Source: an uncultured Porphyromonadaceae bacterium
Lineage (GTDB): Bacteria > Bacteroidota > Bacteroidia > Bacteroidales > Muribaculaceae
Direction of reading: 5' to 3'
Assembly (NCBI GenBank): GCA_947175225.1
Contig: CAMWLX010000106.1
Coordinates: 1-9,518 of the forward strand
DNA: 9,518 nt
A model generated the notes under the pieces. That model saw only the letters and a program-made list of their open reading frames with translations, was not told where the DNA came from and ran no database searches. Shown in pieces: positions 1 through 5,659 of this stretch. Each line of letters starts with the position of its first letter. Positions within the stretch are counted from its first letter, which is position 1. The position numbers were made by a program, and so were the translations under genes.

Positions 1-175
1 CTTGTGCCAACTTTCGCTTGAGCCAACGCCAATAGTTACCGGCTTTCGTATAGTCAGGTTCATCATTGATGGCACGCACCACGTCAGTCGCCGAGAACCA
101 CCAACAGTTGTTTTCGTCATCCCAGACAGCTCTTACCTCGCGATCATTGAAAAATCGTATTGACTTTTTGCTCAT
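1..175 (-). CDS. Bro-N domain protein, N-terminal part (runs off the window)
   Basis: This is the first 58 codons of a gene on the minus strand that continues past base 1. It was found by translating the strand by hand from the ATG at 175. The protein begins MSKKSIRFFNDREVRAVWDD, and further on reads WWFSATDVVRAI followed by YWRWLKRKL. An N-terminal beta-rich stretch, then W-F-S/V-A-x-D-V-(V/C)-x-A-(I/L) and a basic helix is the hallmark of the Bro-N domain. That domain is found in phage antirepressors, baculovirus BRO proteins and the DNA-damage-inducible DinD-like proteins of Bacteroidales. By family, the domain binds DNA. The catalytic or C-terminal half is outside the window, so antirepressor and DinD-like types cannot be told apart. 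It lies 138 bases downstream of the Schlafen-type gene in the same orientation. No strong Shine-Dalgarno is visible, as is usual in Bacteroidetes. Confidence 0.82.
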   Translation of the reverse strand, partial: MSKKSIRFFNDREVRAVWDDENNCWWFSATDVVRAINDEPDYTKAGNYWRWLKRKLAQ

Positions 176-230
176 ATACGGTATTTATATTATGCACATT
201 GGTTGGAGATACGTTGAAACAGCTCTACTT

Positions 231-344
231 GTTCCGTCACTTGTTTCGTCACTTTATGATCAAATAAATCAGCGCATTATGAAGTTAGAGAACTCTGTTT
301 GTTTGTTTGTTTGTTACTTTATTCCGTCACTTATTCCGTCACTT
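231..344 (-). repeat. Two pairs of 12-bp tandem repeats, one pair coding, one pair intergenic
   Basis: A 12-base unit with plus-strand consensus RTTYCGTCACTT occurs at 231-242, 243-254, 321-332 and 333-344. The right pair encodes the SDGISDGI tail of the Schlafen-type protein (minus-strand unit AAGTGACGGAAT). The left pair lies beyond the stop codon, between that gene and the Bro-N gene. In its local frame it would read S-D-E-T-S-D-G-T-S, the same tetrapeptide type. This suggests a slippage-prone tail whose outer copies were cut off by a newer stop. A direct-repeat operator for the Bro-N gene is an alternative reading. Confidence 0.75.
297..315. repeat. Tetranucleotide repeat (GTTT) of 4.75 units at a stop codon
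   Basis: The plus strand carries four full GTTT units and a partial fifth. The last two bases also form part of the TAA stop of the Schlafen-type gene (stop at 314-316 on the minus strand). Because the tract lies at and after the stop, unit gain or loss should not change the protein. It sits between the two pairs of 12-bp repeats, so this short gap is unusually rich in slippage-prone sequence. Confidence 0.7.
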
Positions 345-2116
345 GTATCTTCTTTAACAGTCCCTTTATCTTCTTGTTCTTTAAGAATATGGCTAAGACC
401 GATTCTTGTAGCTTGTTGCAAGAGATTCATTTGACCTTTAAATTCAGGAGAAATAGAATAAACCGTATTAGTAGTCTTACCGGTCTTGATAAGTGGACCT
501 CCCGGCTGAGTAAGGCGTTCTATTGTTCTGCGAAGTTGAGTGTCAGATATATGTGAACCTATAATGCCTGAAATATCAGACTTTTTTGCTTTGCCATATT
601 TGGTTAGAAAAGGCAATAGCACCGCTAGAACTTGTTGATCATCCCAATCTGTAAGTCCGGAGTATTCGGCAAGATTATTAGTCAACTCATAATACTTTCG
701 TGGAAGTATATATCGTATTGCCGAGGTTTTTCCTCTTTTTTCTAAATATCCCATAGAAAAAAGTTTTCTTGCAAGGTCTTTATCTTTGGGCTGTTGTCCA
801 TCTTTTATATCACAAAAGGTCAGTACATCGAATACTGACAGTTTTTGATTTTCAGGCAATTCTTGCTGTATGCTATTTATAAAAAGCGCGAATCCCGGAT
901 CTTTAACTCTCGCAGAAAGCACCGCGACAACTTGATAATCATCAGTTTTATTGTAATCCGGCATCTGTTTCCCTTCTGATAAAGTCAATCTAAAAATCAC
1001 ATCCATTCCTTGCCCGGAACGTTCGACAATTCCGGTAAGGGCAAGCACATCGGCTAGAAGTCGATTACGTGGCGTACTCGATACCGTAAGAATATTGTCA
1101 ATAGTCACACCAAGTGGGAAGCCTCCAGGACTCGTAACAATTAGTTTGGTTGGGAACTGTTTAATAACAATCTCACTCTGAAGACGATAATCGCGATGCG
1201 CAAACGCATTATTAATGACCTCGCGGATTACCTCTTCATTGAAGAATGGAATATCAAACATGTAAGCGCCTTCCTGTACAGGCACACTTCCGTTACGGTC
1301 GTTAATAGCTTTCCAAAGTTGATCTATAAGGATGTAAAATGGAGAGAGAAATGATAATCTCTTATCGAAACGTTCTTGCCCTTCTGTGTTTCTAAATTCA
1401 AGTTGCACTTTAGCCTGAGGAAACCGATTTTCAATTAGTTCCTTTTTCCCTACCAAAAGAACGGCCGCATTTGTAACCTTTTTGCCCACCATGAGCTTAA
1501 GATCATTTAAGGCCTGATAATCAGAAAGAGATGTAAAGGTAGGATTATTTTGTTTCCTGGCAAACTTTTCTTTTAGTATTGCAATAGCATGTGGGTCAAG
1601 ATCATTGATCGTTACATCTTGACATATTGCCTGTGAATAATCGGGATCAGTTTCCTGCAGGATAGAAAAAAGAACTTTGTCTGGCATTGGAACTAACTCT
1701 TCTCCAGATCGCCAAAGTGCTACATCCTCAAACTTAAGCGCTTTCCCAACAGGATGACGCGGAATATCTATCACTACGACTCGGCGGTTCTTCTCATCAT
1801 AGAGTTCGTATGCATCCACGGGAATTTGAAGTGCTTTGTATATATCATTCTCTAATTGACCTATAGCCTTCTCACTTTGACGAGTACCTACGACATTATG
1901 AGGCAGCTTATCCTCCATGCCCATTACAAGATATCCCCCACCGGCATTAGATAAGGCGACAACGTAACCTAAGATACATTTACGACGATCCGAAGGTTTT
2001 TGTTTGTCAGCACCATTAAACGAAAGGTTACCCTGCTGACAACGCTTGAATTCAACATGGTCTTCACTTTCGCGCATTAATTTTAGCTTCTCTATCGTTA
2101 ACTTTGGTTTCTCCAC
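314..2116 (-). CDS. Schlafen AlbA_2 domain / GHKL ATPase-type putative regulator
   Basis: This 600-residue protein combines an N-terminal Schlafen AlbA_2 domain with a GHKL-type ATP-binding half. The AlbA_2 signature is visible as ESEDHVEFK at 16-24, ALSNAGGGYLVMG at 54-66 and RVVVIDIPRHPVGK at 112-125. The HATPase_c_4 part (like the C-terminal half of so-called RecG-like transcriptional regulators) shows EVINNAFAHRDY at 299-310, SPGGFP at 329-334, and ERSGQGMD at 365-372. Residues about 420-560 look like winged-helix segments, and the protein ends in a repetitive SDGISDGI tail. AlbA_2 domains bind nucleic acid and in some families cleave RNA. This protein is usually annotated as an ATP-binding protein or transcriptional regulator, and its true role is unknown. 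The start is GTG at 2116. An ATG at 2077 (residue 14) is possible but would begin only two residues before the conserved ESEDH motif. The frame is open upstream of the GTG into RhuM debris, back to a TAA. Confidence 0.88.
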   Translation of the reverse strand: MEKPKLTIEKLKLMRESEDHVEFKRCQQGNLSFNGADKQKPSDRRKCILGYVVALSNAGGGYLVMGMEDKLPHNVVGTRQSEKAIGQLENDIYKALQIPVDAYELYDEKNRRVVVIDIPRHPVGKALKFEDVALWRSGEELVPMPDKVLFSILQETDPDYSQAICQDVTINDLDPHAIAILKEKFARKQNNPTFTSLSDYQALNDLKLMVGKKVTNAAVLLVGKKELIENRFPQAKVQLEFRNTEGQERFDKRLSFLSPFYILIDQLWKAINDRNGSVPVQEGAYMFDIPFFNEEVIREVINNAFAHRDYRLQSEIVIKQFPTKLIVTSPGGFPLGVTIDNILTVSSTPRNRLLADVLALTGIVERSGQGMDVIFRLTLSEGKQMPDYNKTDDYQVVAVLSARVKDPGFALFINSIQQELPENQKLSVFDVLTFCDIKDGQQPKDKDLARKLFSMGYLEKRGKTSAIRYILPRKYYELTNNLAEYSGLTDWDDQQVLAVLLPFLTKYGKAKKSDISGIIGSHISDTQLRRTIERLTQPGGPLIKTGKTTNTVYSISPEFKGQMNLLQQATRIGLSHILKEQEDKGTVKEDTSDGISDGIK

Positions 2117-2339
2117 GTTTATAGAAAATATATGTATTGATTTCGTATATGAATTATTGTTAGCTGATCTCTTCTCCAGTTGTCCTCTTTTTTTAATGAT
2201 GATTTATGGTTAATCGGTCACGCTGAAACAGCAACGCCATTTTGTCAGCAGTAAGCCACACAAAGTCATTGGTAAGTCGAACGTCAATCGTTGTCTTGCC
2301 TTTATGTATCTGAGATTGTATTATATGTCCACTATCCAT
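2117..2339 (-). pseudogene. Decayed 5' fragment of a RhuM-family gene
   Basis: On the minus strand an ATG at 2339 opens a 48-residue reading frame that stops at 2193-2195. It contains TTIDVRLTNDFVWLTADKMA and then LLFQRDRLTI. This is the conserved N-terminus of RhuM-family (virulence protein RhuM) proteins, in which the pattern is roughly T-x-I-D-V-R-x-x-x-x-x-V-W-L-T-x-x-x-M-A-x-L-F-x-R-D-R-x-x-I. Intact members run to about 330 residues. Past the stop, a one-base frame change gives GQLEKRSANN and TKSIHIFSINV, which resemble the next family segments (GELxxxSxCANF and TxSIxxYNLDV). Similarity ends at about 2117, exactly where the Schlafen-type reading frame begins. I read this as a truncated, frameshifted remnant cut by a recombination joint. 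The first 48 codons might still be translated. Confidence 0.72.
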
Positions 2340-2410
2340 AATCTATAGTCATTATCACTCTCTTAATATTTCTTATGGCTCAGTTTTACAGGAATAAATG
2401 CGTCATAATG

Positions 2411-3208
2411 TTATCTGATAATTCGATTAAGTGCACTATCTTTAATTGATACCTTTGAAAGATGAGATGTTAATGCTCTAACAATTAAACGAGACGCATC
2501 TGTAATCTTTGGAGAAAGTATTATCTGTAAATTATCAAGGGCTGTGTCTGATAATGGGACAAAAATAGAGGTTGTTGCTAATTGCCTATTATTAGAAATA
2601 AGTCTTTTAAAATCTTCTTCACAAGAACAATTAGGTATGGTATAGATTAGTAATCTTATTTCCTTCTGAAATTCCCAATATTTTGATTTATAAAATCCAA
2701 AATCCCATGCATTGTATGAGATTGATTTCGTATCCGGATTGATGTGTAGCAGTGATTGATACACATCTTTAATATGGTCTATATAATTAATTGTTCTTAG
2801 ATATATACCATCACCAAGTTCTTTGTTGTCCTGCGGACCCCAAAATATCAAAATAAAATCTTTATTAACAATATCAGAAGCTTTGAGTGCAGTCCGAATT
2901 GATTTTGGAACAAAATTGCCAATGAGAGAGTGAGTGGGAAGGCAAGTCTGCTGAGGGTTAAACATATTAGTAGAATCAAATTCTAATCTCACACCCGTTT
3001 CCATATTAGCATACATTTTCCAAAGAGCAATATTTTCTCTTTTATCTCCAGTAAAACTACTAGAAAAAGTAAATCTAAGAGGGTTGAAATCACTAAACTC
3101 TTCTGATTCTGTCAGATCATCTAATTGATCTAATCGATTAAATTTGATAGATCTGCTATTTAGAATATGCGCTAGGGAATCAATTGTGGTATAATGATAC
3201 AGTTTCAT
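2411..3208 (-). CDS. DUF2971 family protein
   Basis: This 265-residue soluble protein has the features I associate with DUF2971. It opens with KLYHYTTIDSLAHIL, has a short acidic loop LDDLTE at 29-34 (the usual N-D-x-x-E position), a central FTFSSSF...ENIALWKMYA...GVRLEF block at 46-77, and KSKYWEFQKEIRLL at 174-187 (the usual K-x-x-x-W-x-x-E-x-E-x-R motif). No signal peptide or membrane span is visible. Biochemical function in the family is not established. Its ATG overlaps the stop of the preceding DUF3791 gene by four bases (ATGA), which indicates translational coupling. The opening H-Y-T followed by a helix and isoleucine-leucine recalls the NAD-binding motif of ADP-ribosyltransferase-fold toxins such as DarT; this is a resemblance only. 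Its most likely role is the effector of the three-gene cassette. Confidence 0.8.
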   Translation of the reverse strand: MKLYHYTTIDSLAHILNSRSIKFNRLDQLDDLTESEEFSDFNPLRFTFSSSFTGDKRENIALWKMYANMETGVRLEFDSTNMFNPQQTCLPTHSLIGNFVPKSIRTALKASDIVNKDFILIFWGPQDNKELGDGIYLRTINYIDHIKDVYQSLLHINPDTKSISYNAWDFGFYKSKYWEFQKEIRLLIYTIPNCSCEEDFKRLISNNRQLATTSIFVPLSDTALDNLQIILSPKITDASRLIVRALTSHLSKVSIKDSALNRIIR

Positions 3209-3423
3209 TGTGGTAGTACTCCTTTCTCCCTCATAAAATCAGTGAGGTCTTCCATCATATAGCGAGAACTGAACCTATGGAGCACATCATACGACAGCAC
3301 TATATAGAAGTAAAGAATGCTCGATCGCTTCAAGCGGTCGTATATTGCTAGTTGGCACAGCTTTAAATGCAGTGCCAGCATACTTATACAGTATGTCACA
3401 AATTCAAGAGTCTTTTTATCCAT
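3205..3423 (-). CDS. DUF3791 family small protein (second copy)
   Basis: A 72-residue protein, mainly helical. Its pattern is E-F-V-T-Y-C-I-S-M-L-A at 7-17, then IYDRL at 27-31, SYDVLH at 44-49 and EDLTDFM at 58-64. The same arrangement (helix, D-R-L, I-x-x-x-Y-[DE]-x-L-H, then [DE]-D-[LI]) occurs in the 76-residue protein just upstream, so the two are diverged paralogues. DUF3791 proteins are, to my recollection, usually found next to DUF3990 genes in a toxin-antitoxin-like arrangement; here the partner is DUF2971 instead. An AGGA sits four bases before the ATG, one of the few visible ribosome binding sites in the window. The gene starts 43 bases after the first copy ends and overlaps the DUF2971 start by four bases. 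Confidence 0.78.
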   Translation of the reverse strand: MDKKTLEFVTYCISMLALHLKLCQLAIYDRLKRSSILYFYIVLSYDVLHRFSSRYMMEDLTDFMREKGVLPQ

Positions 3424-3466
3424 TATATCCTCATCGTTGAATCATTATTATGGAAGTTCCTTCCTA

Positions 3467-3697
3467 TTATAATCCGGCCTCCCAGTTTAGAAGTGTCTCG
3501 CTAATGTCGTCGGCAACCCAATCGAGACTTTGCGTATGAAGTTCCTCATATCTTTTTATAAGTCTGTTTTGGATTAAGCCTTGTTTGCTCAATCGGTCGT
3601 GCATCTCCTTGCCGGAGATACCCAATTTACGCGCACCGCTCTCAATCGCCATTACAGCGAAATGAATCCTGCGATATATGTCATTGTTTGTATCCAT
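3467..3697 (-). CDS. DUF3791 family small protein (first copy)
   Basis: A 76-residue protein with RRIHFAVMAIESGARKLG at 9-26, then ISGKEMHDRLSKQGLI at 27-42, RYEELHTQ at 49-56 and WVADDISETL at 60-69. These are the signature features of DUF3791: a short helical bundle with a G-x-S-G-K-E-(M/V)-x-x-x-(L/F) turn, then Y-x-x-L-H-T-Q and a D-D-(I/L) end. It resembles the following gene's product over its whole length but is closer to the typical family. It is first in the DUF3791-DUF3791-DUF2971 run, 122 bases after the Hsp70-like gene. An exact -7 box lies in that gap, so the cassette may be transcribed on its own. An antitoxin-like role is an inference from context. Confidence 0.75.
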   Translation of the reverse strand: MDTNNDIYRRIHFAVMAIESGARKLGISGKEMHDRLSKQGLIQNRLIKRYEELHTQSLDWVADDISETLLNWEAGL

Positions 3698-3793
3698 GTC
3701 AATAGTGTTCCTATATGTTTAGCATTCATTGCTACTTTTCCTCAGTTTGAACTTAAGCAAAAACTGCACAAGTTCGATTATAAATATTGGTTA

Positions 3794-3801
3794 CAAAAAT
3801 A
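3794..3801 (-). promoter_or_regulatory. Candidate Bacteroidales -7 promoter box for the DUF3791/DUF2971 cassette
   Basis: The minus strand reads TATTTTTG, an exact match to TAnnTTTG. It lies in the 122-base gap between the Hsp70-like gene and the first DUF3791 gene, about 97 bases before the latter's ATG. No convincing TTTG -33 element is found 19-21 bases upstream, so the call rests on the -7 box and its position in an AT-rich stretch. Confidence 0.35.
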
Positions 3802-3819
3802 TGGAGGCTTACTTTTTTG

Positions 3820-5655
3820 TCAGTCTTCATACATTCCATGTTCTCTATGAGCATCCCATCGAGAATACTTCTCGTTCACATTCGAATATTTCGCAAATAA
3901 GTCCTCTTTTTTAGAAACCTCAATTTCATCATCGAGTCTTTGAATGGAGAGTCCAAAAGCCGTAGCCATAAGTGAATAAGGTATAGTGACTCTACTTTCA
4001 TTAACCACATTAGGAATACCAAGAATTCTTTTATCAATATATTTTACGTCTGAAAAATCGTATATTGGTACTCTCATACGATTATCGTAACACCCACCTC
4101 CAGTGTATATGACCGGACGATTTTGAACTGCCTCTCTGAATGCAGATTTCATGAATCCTCGTGAAATAGTATCTTTATGAAGAAAATCAATAAGGCTTTT
4201 TATGACAGCATCAATGCTTCCCTTGAATTCTCGAAATGCCCTATTAAAAACTTCTCTTGAAATATCCTCCAGTTCTTTCTTTTCACTAAAATCTATGGAC
4301 TTAAAACCATGCCTATCTTCATACTCAAGAAAGAAATTCAAGCCCTTTGTAATAGACTCAAAATGATATATATGAGGTTCACCATTGTCTTCGATAACAA
4401 AGAATGAAATATCTGTTGTACCTCCACCTACATCAAGTATAATACTCATACCTCTCGGAATACGCGAATTGGCAGTTAATGACCGTAAGGCGGCATAGGC
4501 TTCAGGTAAAATAATCAAACCATACTGTATTTTCAAATCTTCAGAATACTCATACTTTGGAATCAATGAAAGCAATTCCTCAAATGGAGTAGTAAGGAAT
4601 CTCTCATAATTATTCTGAAAAACATCTTCAACTAATCTTATCGCCTGGATTAAATATCCAGAGGCAAAAGGCTTTAACCGACTAAATGTTGCTTTACTTG
4701 CAGGTATTCCCATCTGAATGGAGAAATCAGTGCCGAACCTTTCCTCAAGCCTGAAGAAAATATTGGCAAGATACAATACAGTTAAATCCTGTGCTTTGAT
4801 CTCGTAGTCCCAAACATATGCAGAAAATGTAGCCTGTTTGAAATACCTGTAGATCATAGGATATTCTATAAGTGATTCATCATATAAATTCTTTCTGGAT
4901 GTATAGTTTCTCCTCAACCGTTCACATTCATTTTCCCAGTTTATCATATCATTTTCATACTGAGCGAGAACTTGATTTCGATATGCAATAGCCTGATTAT
5001 ACCGCTGAGTCAATGATTGACATTGATTAATCCATTTAGAATATTCTTTTTTCTGACTCTCTGTTGCTATCAGATTTGAGTCAATAGAATCATATGTAGT
5101 TTTTTTTATTACTATTATGTCTGGCTTGGTAGGATAATTTGGCTCTTTCGGACAAGGATATCCATATTTTTTACCTATCAAAATCCAGTTCTTTTTATCT
5201 TTTTGATACTTTGCCTCCAATTTTCTACATTTGCGTTTCCATTGCTTTATAGGGTCAACTTCTCCTTTAGATAGAAGATGTCGGCCTATACCATATAAAT
5301 CTTTATATGGTATAGACATTGATATCCCTCCTTCTGTTACGAATGTATGGATTGGTGATGAAGGCAGCTCCAGTTCTTCCACAATTGGAATATTCGGTTC
5401 TATTGGTTTTGGTGGTAGAATCAATTCTCCGGGATCAGCAATAACTTTTTTCTTACGTGCAACAAGGCACGTATCTAAGTCAATGTTGCCATATCGTAAA
5501 GTATGGTCTTTATTGATTTGAATAATTGAAGGAAAGGCATAAACTCCCTCTTCCCATTCATAAAACTCATAGGTTTTATGTAATGGAGAATCCGAGTTTT
5601 CAATGCAGATTTTGGTCTGATGTGTACCAAAATCAAGCCCTACTGTTATAGCCAT
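3820..5655 (-). CDS. Hsp70/actin-fold ATPase with coiled-coil insert, no substrate-binding domain
   Basis: This 611-residue protein has the nucleotide-binding motifs of the Hsp70/actin superfamily. Phosphate-1 is VGLDFGTHQTK at 5-15, a connect-like motif is ILPEAYAAL at 382-390, phosphate-2 is IILDVGGGTTDIS at 405-417, and the adenosine motif is VIYTGGG at 515-521. The catalytic-type acidic residues D8, E385 and D408 are present, so ATP binding and hydrolysis are expected. It is not a standard DnaK. The protein ends about 90 residues after the adenosine motif, so the peptide-binding domain is missing. Between the first two subdomains sits an insert (about 70-270) of proline-rich linkers and charged helices in which W-x3-C-x2-L-x3-Y occurs three times (from W139, W208 and W240). 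The start lies four bases after the helicase stop, so the two are co-transcribed. I infer an ATP-switch partner of the helicase. The protein is cytoplasmic, with no signal peptide. Confidence 0.86.
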   Translation of the reverse strand: MAITVGLDFGTHQTKICIENSDSPLHKTYEFYEWEEGVYAFPSIIQINKDHTLRYGNIDLDTCLVARKKKVIADPGELILPPKPIEPNIPIVEELELPSSPIHTFVTEGGISMSIPYKDLYGIGRHLLSKGEVDPIKQWKRKCRKLEAKYQKDKKNWILIGKKYGYPCPKEPNYPTKPDIIVIKKTTYDSIDSNLIATESQKKEYSKWINQCQSLTQRYNQAIAYRNQVLAQYENDMINWENECERLRRNYTSRKNLYDESLIEYPMIYRYFKQATFSAYVWDYEIKAQDLTVLYLANIFFRLEERFGTDFSIQMGIPASKATFSRLKPFASGYLIQAIRLVEDVFQNNYERFLTTPFEELLSLIPKYEYSEDLKIQYGLIILPEAYAALRSLTANSRIPRGMSIILDVGGGTTDISFFVIEDNGEPHIYHFESITKGLNFFLEYEDRHGFKSIDFSEKKELEDISREVFNRAFREFKGSIDAVIKSLIDFLHKDTISRGFMKSAFREAVQNRPVIYTGGGCYDNRMRVPIYDFSDVKYIDKRILGIPNVVNESRVTIPYSLMATAFGLSIQRLDDEIEVSKKEDLFAKYSNVNEKYSRWDAHREHGMYED

Positions 5656-5659
5656 GTTA

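Noticed and set aside
297..315. (GTTT) tract as a phase-variation switch
   Set aside because: The tract begins at the stop codon of the Schlafen-type gene and continues only downstream, so changes in unit number would not alter that frame. It is also not placed within the start region of the Bro-N gene.
66..434. 122-codon plus-strand frame at the window start
   Set aside because: It covers the Bro-N gene, a repeat-rich gap and the end of the Schlafen-type gene in antisense. The low-complexity translation reflects the GTTT and 12-bp repeats.
2188..2194. A7 tract (minus strand) as a programmed or phase-variable frameshift in the RhuM fragment
   Set aside because: Losing or gaining A residues leaves the TAA at the head of the tract intact, so slippage in the tract cannot restore reading. 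Decay is the simpler explanation.
3820..5655. DnaK or other housekeeping Hsp70
   Set aside because: The nucleotide motifs fit the superfamily, but there is no peptide-binding domain or DnaK linker. The long coiled-coil insert and the partner gene are unlike DnaK loci.
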